Assembly: GCF_039614715.1 (NCBI RefSeq)
Contig: NZ_CP154857.1
Location: forward strand, 1,178,001 to 1,242,000
Direction of reading: 5' to 3'
Source: Microbacterium sp. AZCO
Lineage (GTDB): Bacteria > Actinomycetota > Actinomycetes > Actinomycetales > Microbacteriaceae
Length of the DNA stretch: 64,000 nt
Shown here: positions 48,233 to 58,994 of the stretch, in pieces
Numbering within the stretch: position 1 is the stretch's first letter
Layout of the letters: every line of letters starts with the position of its first letter
Position numbers and translations under genes: made by a program
The notes under the pieces: model-generated
Seen by the model: only the letters and a program-made list of their open reading frames with translations
The model's database searches: none
What the model was told of the DNA's origin: nothing

Positions 48233-48267
48233 AGAAGGCCGGCTCCCTTGGGGAGCCGGGCTTCTTT
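48233..48267. terminator. Bidirectional terminator
   Basis: A 16-bp stem with one mismatch (AAGAAGGCCGGCTCCC with GGGAGCCGGGCTTCTT) around a short loop, between two convergent stop codons, with A/T-rich outer ends. Confidence 0.75.
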
Positions 48268-48281
48268 CGAGCTGCGGCGGG

Positions 48282-48976
48282 TCAGGCCGCGCGGACGATG
48301 CCGAGCGGCGTCGACTGGTGCCCCTGGCCGAGCGGGTTGTCGCGCAGGATGGCGACGAGCTCCCGCTCGCGGTCCTTGAGCAGCGTCGAGCCCAGGATGT
48401 TGCCGCCGATGTCGTTGATGTCGACGACGGCGACTTCGACCCCGTGGCCGAGCAGGCCCTTGAGGTGCGCGGCGACGGCGCGCGGACGCTCCGGGCCGAG
48501 CACGACGGCCTTGTTGTACGGCGGGATCGTGCCGCTCGTCGGGCCGTCGATCGACCGGGCCTTGTCGCCGGCGATGCGGTAGAAGTCGCCCTTGCGCCCG
48601 AAAGCCTTCGTGACGGCCGAGACGCCCGCCGCGAAGAGGATGCGGATCGTGCCGCACTCGCGCAGCGCCATCTCCATCGTCTCCGGCATGCCGAGCCCGA
48701 TGCCGTAGGGCGTCTTGACGACGAACTTCGACAGGAAGAGCGCGAGCCGGCGGGGCTTGATCGAGTCGACCGGGAACGAGCGCCCCTGCGTGATCGCGAC
48801 GATCTTCTCGGTCACGAAGAGGATGTCCCCCGGCTGAACCTCGCCCTTGGCGTACTCGAGCACGAACGCGTCGAGGTCGTCTCCCGGCATGACGACACGC
48901 GTCTTGATCGGGATGCGGGCGAAGGTCTTGCCCTCGAGAGCGACGGTCAGCGCCTTGCCGGCGTTGGCCTCGCCGC

Positions 48977-48980
<4 letters not shown>
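48282..48980 (-). CDS. CofE-like (F420-0:gamma-glutamyl ligase family) protein
   Basis: 232 residues of the CofE fold, which in coenzyme F420 synthesis joins glutamate by GTP-dependent amide formation. Visible parts: [32 protein letters not shown] near residue 52, [20 protein letters not shown] near 88, [20 protein letters not shown] near 145 and [14 protein letters not shown] near 185. No other F420 genes are in the window, so the substrate may not be F420. Its ATG overlaps the stop of sigA (ATGA), so it is made from the sigma-factor message. With the ATP-grasp and racemase genes next door it may serve an unknown amide-forming pathway. Confidence 0.75.
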
Positions 48981-50338
<1,358 letters not shown>

Positions 50339-50404
50339 GGTTCGCCTTTCATCGGCGGACGCGGTGCGGCGTCCCCCGATCGTTTCGGACACTAGTAAGA
50401 CCCT

Positions 50405-50410
50405 TGTCAA
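50405..50410 (-). promoter_or_regulatory. Possible -35 element upstream of sigA
   Basis: TTGACA on the minus strand, 67 bp before the sigA GTG, a perfect -35 hexamer. No convincing -10 was found at the normal distance. A second TTGACA occurs on the plus strand at 50445-50450 with no gene to serve nearby. Confidence 0.25.
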
Positions 50411-50548
50411 GTCCACAGCCCGTCGAGAAACCTCGAGGACCGCGTTGACAACGGGTCAGGTCATCTATTGTCTCACACTCGCCGCGCACTCAACGGCGGC
50501 GGGAGACACCTTTATCACAACGCGCCGAACCGGCGTCGCATTCCCCTG

Positions 50549-51469
50549 TCAGGGACGCTTGTCGTCGTCGCCCGACGGGCGTGTCGCAAGGAAGCGCTCG
50601 AGCTCCGCGGCGAGCTCGTCTGCGCTCGGCAGATCGCCCGCGTGGATGATCGGGGTGGCCGACGTCGACCCCGCCATATAGGAGTCGTAGCGCTCCTCGA
50701 GGCCCTGCAGCATGCGCGACAGCTCTTCGCTGCCGGCGACCTGCTCCTCGACCTTCGTGAGGTACTCGCGGTTCTGCTCGCGCAGGTCGTCGCCCGTGAA
50801 GACGAGACCGGTGGCCGCCGTGATGCTGTCGAGCGCGGCGAGCGTCGCGGCGGGGTACTCGGTGTCGCCGAGGTAGTGCGGCACGAGGAGCACGAATCCG
50901 GCGATCTTGAAGCCCTCTTCCGTGAGGCGGTACTCCAGCAGGTGGCCGGCCGTCGCGGGCACCTGGGTGTGCGGCTGCCACACGGAGTGGGCAGCGGTCA
51001 GGTCCTTGCGCGTGCCGCTGACGGTCGTGCCGATCGGCCGCGTGTGCGGGACGGGCATGGGGATCGCGTGCACCCACGTGATCGTCGAGACGGCGAGGGT
51101 GCGCGCGAAGTCGACGACGGCGGCGGCGAAGCCGTCCCAGGCGAAGTCGGGCTCGTAGCCCGCGAGCACGAGGAACGGCTTGCCCAGTGCATCATGGGCG
51201 AGCGAGAGCTCGAGGCGCGGGGGACGGTAGTCCGTCAGGTGATCCTGTTCGAACGACACGATCGGCCGGCGAGCGCGGTAGTCGAGCAGGACGTCGTTGG
51301 TGAAGACGGCGACGGGAGTCGGGTCGAGCTCGTCGCGGACGTAGTCGACGAGTCCGCTGACGGCGTTCCCGGCATCCGTGAATCCCGTCAGCGCGATGAC
51401 GAGCGGGAGTCCGGTCGGCACGGGGGGCGCCGACACGGCACGCTCGAACAGGGGCGCGGACTGGGGCAT
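50549..51469 (-). CDS. PAC2 family protein
   Basis: 306 residues of the PAC2 (proteasome assembly chaperone 2-like) family, widespread in actinobacteria; the M. tuberculosis member is Rv2714, also close to sigA. Conserved stretches: LVIALTGFTDAGNAVSGLVDY near residue 23, DYRARRPIVSFEQDHLTDY near 63, VLAGYEPDFAWDGF near 100, and TVSGTRKDL and HTQVPATAGHLLEY around 155-180. The C-terminal third is a helical coiled-coil-like segment (LREQNREYLTKVEEQV). Biochemical role unknown. Divergent from pepA with 84 bp between starts. Confidence 0.88.
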   Translation of the reverse strand: MPQSAPLFERAVSAPPVPTGLPLVIALTGFTDAGNAVSGLVDYVRDELDPTPVAVFTNDVLLDYRARRPIVSFEQDHLTDYRPPRLELSLAHDALGKPFLVLAGYEPDFAWDGFAAAVVDFARTLAVSTITWVHAIPMPVPHTRPIGTTVSGTRKDLTAAHSVWQPHTQVPATAGHLLEYRLTEEGFKIAGFVLLVPHYLGDTEYPAATLAALDSITAATGLVFTGDDLREQNREYLTKVEEQVAGSEELSRMLQGLEERYDSYMAGSTSATPIIHAGDLPSADELAAELERFLATRPSGDDDKRP

Positions 51470-51540
51470 GGCTCCATGCTACGAGTCGGGCCCTCCCACA
51501 CGGGTCGCGCCGGTCCCGCTGACAGCGAACAGTCCCTCCC

Positions 51541-51546
51541 TAGGAT
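51541..51546 (+). promoter_or_regulatory. Candidate -10 for a leaderless pepA transcript
   Basis: TAGGAT ends 7 bases before the pepA ATG, with no proper ribosome site between. Fits the TANNNT-N(6-7)-start pattern also seen at 24785 and 57711. Confidence 0.35.
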
Positions 51547-51553
51547 GGTGGGC

Positions 51554-53032
51554 ATGTCGTTCCCCGACCTCGAGTACACCACCGCTCCCCCTCGAGAGAC
51601 TGACGCAGAAGCGATCCTTCTGGCTCTCCCCCCGATCGACAAAGAGGACTCCCCCGCCCTCGACGACTGGCCGGGCCTCCGCGACGCGCTGCTGGCGACC
51701 GGCTTCACGGGCGCACCCGGCTCGTTCCAGCGCGTCTACGCGCCGGAGAGCACGTCGCTCCCCCTCGCCGTCGTCGGCACGGGATCCGATCCCGATGCCG
51801 GTGCGATCCGGGATGCCGTCGGTGCGGGAATCCGCACCTGGACGGGCCAGTCGACGGTCTCAGTCGCGCTGCCCTTCGCCGAAGCCGCGCTCTGGCGCGC
51901 CGCCGCCGAGGGCGCCGCACTGGGCGGCTACCGCTTCGACGGCTACAAGTCGGAGGCGCCCAAGCCCCGCGCGGCGACCGTCCGGATCCACGGGACGATG
52001 GATGCCGACCCCGACGCGCTTGCCGCTGTCACCGCCGCCGCCGAGGCGGCCGCCCTCGTGAGAGACCTCGTCTCGATCCCCGCCGAGTGGCTCGGGCCCG
52101 CCGACTTCGCCGAGCGCGCGACCAACGCCGTCGCGGGACTCCCCGTCACCGTCGAGGTGCTCGACGAGCAGGCCCTGACGGCCGGCGGATACGGCGGCAT
52201 CCTGGGTGTCGGGCAGGGCTCCGACCGTCCGCCGCGTCTCGTCCACCTGGAGTACGCGCCCGACGGCGCATCGCGCCACATCGCCCTCGTGGGCAAGGGC
52301 ATCACGTTCGACACGGGGGGCCTGTCGCTCAAGCCGGCCGCCTCGATGGTCGGCATGAAGTACGACATGTGCGGCGCCGCGACCTCTCTCGCCGTGCTGC
52401 GCGCCGTCGCGACCATCGGCCTTCCCGTTCGCGTGAGCGCCTGGCTCTGCATCGCCGACAACATGCCGTCGGGGCGCGCTACGCGCCCGGGCGACGTCCT
52501 GCGCCTGCTCGACGGCTCGACCGTCGAGGTGCTCAACACGGATGCCGAGGGCCGGCTCGTGCTCGCCGACGGTCTGGTCGCGGCCAGCCGCGAGCATCCC
52601 GATGTCATCGTCGACGTCGCCACGCTCACCGGCGCGATCACCGTCGCGCTCGGAACCCGCCACGTGGGCGTCATGGGTGAGGATGCCGTCGTCGCGCGGT
52701 ACCTCGCTGCCGCCGCCGACGTCGACGAGCTCGCGTGGCAGCTGCCGCTGCCCGAGCACATGAACGACGAGCTCGACTCCCCCATCGCCGATCTCGTCAA
52801 CGCGAAGGTCGGCGACCCCGCAGGCGGCTCGCTCTTCGCCGGGCTGTTCCTGCGTCGCTTCGTCGGCCGCGCCTCCGAAGAGGCGGATGCTCCGCGCATC
52901 CCCTGGGTCCACCTCGACATCGCCGGCGTCGGCATGAACAAGGGCGGCGGCTTCGGCTTCACCGACAAGGGGCCGACCGCCGCGACGGTGCGCTCGCTCA
53001 TCCGCTTCATCGAGGGCGAGGCCACGCGATGA
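51554..53032 (+). CDS. pepA: Leucyl aminopeptidase (M17)
   Basis: 492-residue M17 metallopeptidase that removes N-terminal residues. Metal and catalytic motifs: GKGITFDTGGLSLKP near residue 250 (Lys and Asp), KYDMCGAATSL near 273, and NTDAEGRLVLADGL near 330, the family signature. The N-terminal 160 residues form the usual macro-like domain. It is cytosolic. The ATG chosen gives MSFPDLEYTT. The stop overlaps the lpdA ATG (ATGA), so these are co-translated. The same order pepA then pyruvate/2-oxoglutarate dehydrogenase subunits occurs in mycobacteria. Confidence 0.95.
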   Translation: MSFPDLEYTTAPPRETDAEAILLALPPIDKEDSPALDDWPGLRDALLATGFTGAPGSFQRVYAPESTSLPLAVVGTGSDPDAGAIRDAVGAGIRTWTGQSTVSVALPFAEAALWRAAAEGAALGGYRFDGYKSEAPKPRAATVRIHGTMDADPDALAAVTAAAEAAALVRDLVSIPAEWLGPADFAERATNAVAGLPVTVEVLDEQALTAGGYGGILGVGQGSDRPPRLVHLEYAPDGASRHIALVGKGITFDTGGLSLKPAASMVGMKYDMCGAATSLAVLRAVATIGLPVRVSAWLCIADNMPSGRATRPGDVLRLLDGSTVEVLNTDAEGRLVLADGLVAASREHPDVIVDVATLTGAITVALGTRHVGVMGEDAVVARYLAAAADVDELAWQLPLPEHMNDELDSPIADLVNAKVGDPAGGSLFAGLFLRRFVGRASEEADAPRIPWVHLDIAGVGMNKGGGFGFTDKGPTAATVRSLIRFIEGEATR

Positions 53033-54402
53033 CCGATCACCCGTTCGACGTCGTCGTGCTCGGCGGCGGGAGCGGCGGCTATGCCGCCGCCATCCGCGCC
53101 GCGGAGCTTGGCAAGTCCGTGGCCCTCATCGAGAAGGACAAGGTCGGGGGCACGTGCCTGCACCGCGGCTGCATCCCGACGAAAGCCCTGCTGCACGCGG
53201 CCGAGATCGCCGACAACGTGCGCGAGTCGGCGTCCTTCGGCGTGCGCGCGACGTTCGAGGCAATCGATCTCGAGGGAGTGCGCGCCTACCGCGAGGGCAT
53301 CGTCGCGAAGAAGTACAAGGGGCTCGAGGGCCTCATGAAGGCGCGGCGGATCACGGTTGTCACGGGCGAGGGCCGGCTCGAGCCGGGCCGTGCCGTGCGC
53401 GTCGGCGACGATCGTTACATCGGCGCGGACGTCATCCTCGCGACGGGCTCGTACAGCCGAACGCTGCCGGGGCTGGAGATCGGCGGCCGTATCCTCACGA
53501 GCGAGCAGGCGCTCGAGCTCGCCGAGATCCCGCGTCGCGTCGTCGTCCTGGGCGGCGGAGTCATCGGGGTCGAGTTCGCGAGCGTGTGGCGGTCGTTCGG
53601 CGTCGAGGTCACGATCGTCGAGGCGCTCGATCACCTCGTGCCCGTCGAAGACGTCGCCCTGAGCAAGGGGCTCGAGCGTGCGTTCCGCAAGCGCGGCATC
53701 GCGTACTCCCTCGGGGTGCGCTTCGCGAGCGCGACGCAGACGGCGGATGCCGTCACCGTCACCCTCGAGGACGGCAAGACCTTCGAGGCGGACTACCTGC
53801 TCGTCGCCGTCGGCCGCGCGCCGCTGACGGCCGGACTCGGCTATGAAGACGCGGGCGTGACGCTCGACCGCGGGTTCGTCGTGGTGGACGAGCGCCTGCG
53901 CACGTCGGCCGAGCGCGTCTGGGCGGTGGGCGACATCGTTCCTGGGCTCCAACTGGCGCACCGCGGGTTCGCGCAGGGCATCTTCGTCGCGGAGGAGATC
54001 GCGGGGCTCTCGCCGGTCACGGTCCCCGACGCACACGTGCCGCGCGTGACGTACTCGCACCCCGAGGTCGCGTCGGTCGGCATCAGCGAGGCGAAGGCAG
54101 TCGAGGAGCTGGGTGCCGACGCCGTCGTCGCCTACGAGTACAACCTCGCCGGCAACGGGCGCAGCGAGATCCTCGGCACCGCCGGGATCGTCAAGGTCGT
54201 GCGACGCAAGGACGGCCCCGTCGTCGGCGTGCACCTCATCGGCGACCGCGTCGGCGAGCTCATCACCGAGGGCCAGCTGGCCGTCGGGTGGGAAGCGCAC
54301 CCCGAAGACATCGCGCCGTTCGTCCACGCGCACCCGACTCAGAGCGAAGCCCTCGGCGAGGCGTTCCTCGCCCTCGCGGGCAAGCCCCTGCACGCCCTGT
54401 GA
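53029..54402 (+). CDS. lpdA: Dihydrolipoyl dehydrogenase (E3)
   Basis: 457-residue FAD disulfide oxidoreductase that reoxidises dihydrolipoyl groups of 2-oxo-acid dehydrogenase complexes with NAD. FAD motif [15 protein letters not shown] near residue 8, redox pair in [15 protein letters not shown] near 41, NAD motif [16 protein letters not shown] near 170, second FAD loop [15 protein letters not shown] near 300, and the catalytic His-Glu in [16 protein letters not shown] at the C-terminus. Coupled to pepA by a stop-start overlap and followed by the lipoyl-bearing E2 gene 64 bp downstream, its natural substrate. Confidence 0.95.
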   Translation: MTDHPFDVVVLGGGSGGYAAAIRAAELGKSVALIEKDKVGGTCLHRGCIPTKALLHAAEIADNVRESASFGVRATFEAIDLEGVRAYREGIVAKKYKGLEGLMKARRITVVTGEGRLEPGRAVRVGDDRYIGADVILATGSYSRTLPGLEIGGRILTSEQALELAEIPRRVVVLGGGVIGVEFASVWRSFGVEVTIVEALDHLVPVEDVALSKGLERAFRKRGIAYSLGVRFASATQTADAVTVTLEDGKTFEADYLLVAVGRAPLTAGLGYEDAGVTLDRGFVVVDERLRTSAERVWAVGDIVPGLQLAHRGFAQGIFVAEEIAGLSPVTVPDAHVPRVTYSHPEVASVGISEAKAVEELGADAVVAYEYNLAGNGRSEILGTAGIVKVVRRKDGPVVGVHLIGDRVGELITEGQLAVGWEAHPEDIAPFVHAHPTQSEALGEAFLALAGKPLHAL

Positions 54403-54466
54403 ACCCCGACGCCTGAGCGGCGTCACTAAGCTAGACAAGACATCTGCATCTGAAGGAGACAGTCCT

Positions 54467-56251
54467 ATGAGCACATCCGTGGTCCTCCCCGCGCTCGGCG
54501 AGAGCGTCACCGAGGGAACGGTCACCCGCTGGCTCAAGAAGGTCGGTGACACGATCCAGGCCGACGAGGGACTGCTCGAGATCTCCACGGACAAGGTCGA
54601 CACCGAGATCCCGTCGCCCGTCAGTGGCGTCATCGAGGAGATCCTCGTCCAGGAGGACGAGACCGTCGAGGTCGGCGCCGTGCTCGCGAAGATCGGCGAC
54701 GGCTCCTCCGCCCCCGCTGAGACGCCGGCCCCCGCGGCCGAGGCGCCCGCCGCCGAGGCTGCTCCGGCCGAGGCCGCGCCCGAGCAGCCCGCTCCGGCCG
54801 AGGCTCCTGCGGCCGCCGCCGAGGCCCCGGCCCCCGCGGCCGAGGCTCCCGCCGCCCCCGCCGGCGGCGGCAACGAGGTCGTGCTCCCCGAGCTCGGCGA
54901 GAGCGTCACCGAGGGCACGGTCACCCGCTGGCTCAAGCAGGTGGGCGACCAGGTCGAGACCGACGAGCCGCTGCTCGAGATCTCCACCGACAAGGTCGAC
55001 ACCGAGATCCCGTCGCCGTTCAGCGGCATCGTGCAGGAGATCCTCGTGAAGGAGGACGAGACGGTGGCCGTCGGCTCCGCGCTCGCCCGCATCGGCGACG
55101 GCGCCCCGGCTGCCGCCGCCACGGAGGCACCCGCCCCCGCCCAGGCCGCCCCCGCTCAGGAGGAGGCTCCCGCTCCGGCCGAATCCTCTCCCGCGACGCC
55201 GGAGCCCGCTCCGGCTCCGGCACAGGCAGCCCCCGCTGCCCCCGCACCGGCTCCCGCACCCCCGGCCGCTCCCGCGGCGGCTCCCGCCGCACCGGCGGCG
55301 CCCGCGGCCGCGGCCGCTCCCGCAGGCGAAGAGGCCGATGGGCCGACCTATGTCACGCCCCTCGTCCGTCGTCTCGCGCAGCAGCAGGGCGTCGACCTTG
55401 CGACCGTCACCGGCACCGGCGTGGGCGGCCGCATCCGCAAGGAGGACGTGCTGAAGGCCGCCGAGGCCGCGTCGGCTCCCGCCGCAGCCGCCCCGGCCCC
55501 CGCTGCCCCCGTCGCGCCGAAGCTCGAGGTCTCGCCGCTCCGCGGCACGACCCAGCCGATGTCGCGCCTGCGCAAGGTCATCGCCGAGCGCGCCGTGGCG
55601 TCGATGCAGGCGACCGCGCAGCTCACGACGGTGGTCGAGGTCGACGTGACCAAGCTCTCCGCGTACCGCGACGCCGTGAAGGCCGACTTCCAGGCCAAGA
55701 CCGGCGACAAGCTGTCGTTCCTGCCGTTCTTCGCCGTCGCTGCGGTCGAGGCGCTGCAGGCGTACCCGATCATCAACGCGACGGTGGACGGCAACGACAT
55801 CGTCTACCCCGGTACGGAGAACATCTCGATCGCCGTCGACACCGAGCGTGGCCTCCTCACCCCCGTGGTGAAGGACGCCGCGGGCAAGAGCCTCGCTCAG
55901 TTCGCCCGCGAGATCGCCGATCTCGCCGCGCGCACCCGCGACAACAAGCTGAAGCCCGACGAGCTCGCCGGCGGCACGTTCACGCTCACCAACACCGGTT
56001 CGCGTGGCGCGCTGTTCGACACGCCGATCGTGTTCCTGCCGCAGTCGGCGATCCTCGGCCTCGGTGCGGTCGTGAAGAAGCCCGGTGTCGTGACGGTCGA
56101 CGGCAAGGACGCGATCTCGGTGCGTTCGTACGTGTACCTGGCACTCTCGTACGACCACCGCATCATCGACGGCGCCGATGCCGCCCGCTTCCTCGGCGCG
56201 GTCAAGTCGCGCCTCGAGGCGGCCGACTTCCAGGGTCAGCTCGGCATCTGA
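54467..56251 (+). CDS. sucB: Dihydrolipoamide acyltransferase (E2) with two lipoyl domains
   Basis: 594 residues. Two lipoyl domains (about 1-80 and 137-215), each with the lipoyl lysine in [14 protein letters not shown], joined by Ala/Pro/Glu-rich flexible linkers; a peripheral-subunit-binding domain ([16 protein letters not shown] near 300) and a catalytic domain from about 365, with the active-site His-Asp in [16 protein letters not shown]. The domains are 399 bp apart and nearly identical in DNA. Actinobacterial E2 proteins annotated as SucB often serve the pyruvate dehydrogenase complex (DlaT), so either complex is possible. GAAGGAG precedes the ATG by 8 bases. Confidence 0.93.
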   Translation: MSTSVVLPALGESVTEGTVTRWLKKVGDTIQADEGLLEISTDKVDTEIPSPVSGVIEEILVQEDETVEVGAVLAKIGDGSSAPAETPAPAAEAPAAEAAPAEAAPEQPAPAEAPAAAAEAPAPAAEAPAAPAGGGNEVVLPELGESVTEGTVTRWLKQVGDQVETDEPLLEISTDKVDTEIPSPFSGIVQEILVKEDETVAVGSALARIGDGAPAAAATEAPAPAQAAPAQEEAPAPAESSPATPEPAPAPAQAAPAAPAPAPAPPAAPAAAPAAPAAPAAAAAPAGEEADGPTYVTPLVRRLAQQQGVDLATVTGTGVGGRIRKEDVLKAAEAASAPAAAAPAPAAPVAPKLEVSPLRGTTQPMSRLRKVIAERAVASMQATAQLTTVVEVDVTKLSAYRDAVKADFQAKTGDKLSFLPFFAVAAVEALQAYPIINATVDGNDIVYPGTENISIAVDTERGLLTPVVKDAAGKSLAQFAREIADLAARTRDNKLKPDELAGGTFTLTNTGSRGALFDTPIVFLPQSAILGLGAVVKKPGVVTVDGKDAISVRSYVYLALSYDHRIIDGADAARFLGAVKSRLEAADFQGQLGI

Positions 56252-56253
56252 GT

Positions 56254-57600
56254 TCACTGTGGGTGCTCCGTGACGTCGTGCACGTCGCGGAGTACCCATT
56301 TCTCGTCTCGGCGGACGATCACGACGAGCTGAGCAGTCCCGGCTGCGCCGTCCGGCGCGACGCGCAGGACGGCGGCACCGCCGAACTCGTCGAGCAGGGT
56401 GACGCTCCGACCGCTCGACGGCAGATCGATGGCGCCCGGCGGCAACGCGCTCGAGGGGTTCTCGAGCAGCGGGGCGAGGCATCCCGGATCCTCTCCGCAG
56501 GCTGTGCGGGCCGTGAGGAGGGCGTCGACGACGGATTCGAGGGATGCTTCATCCGCCGCCGCCGGGGTCTGTCCTGCCTCCTCGTCCGGCGCCGCCGGCG
56601 GGGTCTGCGCGTCCTCGGCCGTCGTCGAGACCACGGGGTCGGGGGTGGAGGACGACGGGGCAGTCGCCTTGGAGCCGGATTGCGCGGTCGCCGGCCCTGC
56701 CGCGCCTGTCGGCCACAGCAGCCCGCCCAACACGACGACGGCGGCCGCGATACCGGCGACGAGGAGCGGACGCCGTCTCCCCGCCGGCTCGGCGCCGTCT
56801 CGGCGGAAGCGCCGCCATACCGCCGTCGTCGCCTGGGAGAGCGCGTCCGCGAGATCGGCGTCGACGTGGCCGGCGAGCTGGCTCAGGAGCGTGCGCCGGC
56901 GAGGCTCGGCGTCCGCAGCATCCGCCGGGGCGGATCGCTCGCCGAGGGACCCCTCGTGACGCACGCGGCGCGGGGCGAAGACCGTGATCGCGAGCGCCTC
57001 CGGCGATGCCGTCGAGAACAGCAGATCCTCGAGCCGCGCGAGACTGCGCGCGAGGCGGCGAGGCTCCGCCGCGACCTCGCGGGCTTCGCCGAGCGCCGCC
57101 GCGAGGGGATGGCCGGCGCCGCGCGCGAGATGGTCGAGCAGCGTATCCGTCGCCGAGGAGATCTCGTCGCCGCCGGCGATCGAGGCGAAGACGGGTAGCC
57201 CTCCCTCCGCGAGCCACCAGGTGCCGAGGCATCCCTCGTCCTGAAGGGCCGCCGCTTCGGCAGAGCCGCGCAGCAGGCTGACCGCGAGGGTGAGCCGCTC
57301 CCCATCGCTCAGCGGCGCGTCGACGCGCCGGGCGAGGAAGTCGTCGAGACGCTCCGTGCAGACTGGGAGAGCGACGACGTGACCGTCGCCGGTGCGGACG
57401 ATGTCGAGCGGACCGAGCAGATGTCCGTTCGGAGAGGCCCGCCATCCGAGCCAGTCCTCGCCCAGGGCGTCCGCCTCGACGAGCACGCTCGCGCCCATCG
57501 CGGCGTCGTGGGCGAGCAGCCCCGCGTACGGGGCGTCGGGAGGCCCGTCGAGGCGGCGCATGATGCGATACGCGTCGAGCAGGGGGTCTGGGGAAGGCAC
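56254..57600 (-). CDS. Single-span membrane protein, possible pseudokinase-like domain
   Basis: 448 residues. The N-terminal half is soluble, with Ala/Leu-rich helices (GERLTLAVSLLRGSAEAAALQ near residue 100, GGLPVFASIAGGDE near 130) that distantly recall the lobe of protein kinases, without a catalytic Asp or DFG. One membrane span (RRPLLVAGIAAAVVVLGGLLW near 285) is followed by a Ser/Thr/Pro-rich stretch and an outer domain with a Cys pair (TACGEDPGCLAPLL) ending in beta strands. Function unknown. The GTG start is the nearest sensible one to the divergent DUF4191 gene; it ends 2 bp from the sucB stop. Confidence 0.6.
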   Translation of the reverse strand: MPSPDPLLDAYRIMRRLDGPPDAPYAGLLAHDAAMGASVLVEADALGEDWLGWRASPNGHLLGPLDIVRTGDGHVVALPVCTERLDDFLARRVDAPLSDGERLTLAVSLLRGSAEAAALQDEGCLGTWWLAEGGLPVFASIAGGDEISSATDTLLDHLARGAGHPLAAALGEAREVAAEPRRLARSLARLEDLLFSTASPEALAITVFAPRRVRHEGSLGERSAPADAADAEPRRRTLLSQLAGHVDADLADALSQATTAVWRRFRRDGAEPAGRRRPLLVAGIAAAVVVLGGLLWPTGAAGPATAQSGSKATAPSSSTPDPVVSTTAEDAQTPPAAPDEEAGQTPAAADEASLESVVDALLTARTACGEDPGCLAPLLENPSSALPPGAIDLPSSGRSVTLLDEFGGAAVLRVAPDGAAGTAQLVVIVRRDEKWVLRDVHDVTEHPQ

Positions 57601-57710
57601 GTTCCCAGTCTCGGCAGCCCACTTCGCCTGCCGCGCCGGCCTTCGTGATCTGGGGACTGTCGGCCGCGCACGGTGCTTGGGGAGGAGCGGATGCGGAGGC
57701 ACGCGAAAGG

Positions 57711-57716
57711 TAGGCT
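57711..57716 (+). promoter_or_regulatory. Candidate -10 for DUF4191 transcript
   Basis: TAGGCT ends 6 bases before the ATG at 57723, overlapping a GGAG that could also serve as a ribosome site. Leaderless or very short leader. Confidence 0.35.
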
Positions 57717-57722
57717 GGAGTC

Positions 57723-58433
57723 ATGTCCGGCCGTACGACCGCGCCCGAGAAGCGTCAAGGCTTCTTCCGGCAGCTGAGCACCCTCTACACGTTCACCCAG
57801 AAGTCCTTCCGGTGGCTTCCGTGGCTCCTCGCGGGCATCTTCGTGCTCTCGATCGGCGTCGGCGTGGCCGTCGGCTTCCTCATCCCGCCGGTCGCGTGGT
57901 GGAGCATCCTCCTCTGGGGCGTCACCGGTGTGATGCTCGGCATCCTCGTCTCCCTCATGACGATGACCCGCCTCTCGACGAATGCCATGTACAAGCAGAT
58001 CGACGGGATGCCGGGTGCGTCCGGCCACGTGCTGTCGACCTCGCTCGGGCGCAACTGGACGGCGAGCGACATGCCGGTCGGCATCAACCCGAAGACCCAG
58101 GAGGCCGTGTACCGCGTGGTCGGTCGCGGCGGCGTCGTCATCGTCGGCGAGGGAGCTCGCGGACGACTCACGCGACTCGTCAACGAGGAGCGCTCGAAGG
58201 TGCAGCGCGTCGCCTCGGGTGTTCCCGTGACGGTCCTCTACGTCGGACACGGCGACGACGAGGTCACGATCGCCAAGCTCGCGCCGACGATCAAGGCGCT
58301 GCCGAAGAAGATCGACCCCTCGACGCAGGCGGCCGTGATCAAGCGCCTCGAATCCGTGTCGCAGTCGCTCGCCTCGCTGCCGATCCCGAAGGGCATCGAC
58401 CCGTCGAGGGTGCGCGCGCCGCGCCCTCGCTAG
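57723..58433 (+). CDS. DUF4191 membrane protein
   Basis: 236 residues. A basic start is followed by two membrane helices (WLPWLLAGIFVLSIGVGVAVG and WWSILLWGVTGVMLGILVSLM), then a cytosolic alpha/beta domain with GASGHVLSTSLGRNW near 98, VYRVVGRGGVVIVGEG near 128 and VLYVGHGDDEVTI near 168. This is the actinobacterial DUF4191 family, found before the RDD gene and glnA in M. tuberculosis as well (Rv2219). Function unknown. Convergent with the RDD gene here. Confidence 0.88.
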   Translation: MSGRTTAPEKRQGFFRQLSTLYTFTQKSFRWLPWLLAGIFVLSIGVGVAVGFLIPPVAWWSILLWGVTGVMLGILVSLMTMTRLSTNAMYKQIDGMPGASGHVLSTSLGRNWTASDMPVGINPKTQEAVYRVVGRGGVVIVGEGARGRLTRLVNEERSKVQRVASGVPVTVLYVGHGDDEVTIAKLAPTIKALPKKIDPSTQAAVIKRLESVSQSLASLPIPKGIDPSRVRAPRPR

Positions 58434-58465
58434 GACTCGGAACCTCGACCCGGCGGTCGGTCCGT

Positions 58466-58858
58466 CTATGCGCGCAGCAGGACGGTGCCGGCCGCTTTGT
58501 CGTGCAGCCCGCGCTGGTCCGCGTCCCAGATGACGGCCGGGATGACGAGCACGAGCAGGACGGTGCGGACGATCGGACGCCAGAGGCCCACCCATGCTCC
58601 GTCGAGCCGTACCAGGCGGAGCCCGAAGATGCGGTGACCCGGGCTGCCCTGCAGAGTCGGCAGGAACACGAGCTGGATGATGGCGAAGATGACAAGGATC
58701 GAGATCGCGTCCCAGCCCCAGAATCCCGAGATCAGGTACGCCGCTCCGTAGTCGATGAAGATGGCGCCCACACGACGTCCGAGCCGCGCGACCGATCCGC
58801 TGCCCTCTCGGGGCAGTCCGAGTCGCTCACCGGGGTAGGTCTCGCCTGTCTGGGTCAC
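58466..58858 (-). CDS. RDD family membrane protein
   Basis: 130 residues with three membrane spans typical of the RDD family: GRRVGAIFIDYGAAYLI (Arg and Asp of the RDD motif), WDAISILVIFAIIQLVFLP, and IVRTVLLVLVIPAVI, with GSPGHRIFGLRLVRLDG between the second and third and the final Asp-rich DADQRGLHDKAAGT. Function unknown. The longer open frame upstream is not coding; GTG at 58858 gives the right family start. The double GlnR box for glnA lies in the divergent region just beyond this start, so it too could be affected. Confidence 0.85.
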   Translation of the reverse strand: MTQTGETYPGERLGLPREGSGSVARLGRRVGAIFIDYGAAYLISGFWGWDAISILVIFAIIQLVFLPTLQGSPGHRIFGLRLVRLDGAWVGLWRPIVRTVLLVLVIPAVIWDADQRGLHDKAAGTVLLRA

Positions 58859-58881
58859 GATTCCAGGGTATCCAGCCGCGC

Positions 58882-58919
58882 GTAACATGCCGGAAACAAT
58901 GGTGTCACTGCCGGGCAAT
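58882..58919 (+). promoter_or_regulatory. Double GlnR-type nitrogen box upstream of glnA
   Basis: GTAAC-N6-GAAAC at 58882-58897 followed after 6 bp by GTCAC-N6-GCAAT at 58904-58919, against the GlnR consensus gTnAC-N6-GaAAC repeated with 6-bp spacing. Three half-sites match fully and the last in part. It is 76 bp before the glnA ATG. Confidence 0.82.
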
Positions 58920-58994
58920 CCCCCCTCGGTACGGTTCTGATAAGCCCGCGCGCCGGCGGGCGGCACTTCCCGATGCCCTACCCCTGGAGCCTCC

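Noticed and set aside
50445..50472. Plus-strand TTGACA promoter downstream of the PAC2 gene
   Set aside because: The -10 candidate is poor and no plus-strand gene follows for about 1 kb; probably chance.
54467..55100. Repeated DNA of 399-bp period in the E2 gene
   Set aside because: It is the pair of lipoyl domains of one protein, not a mobile or regulatory repeat.
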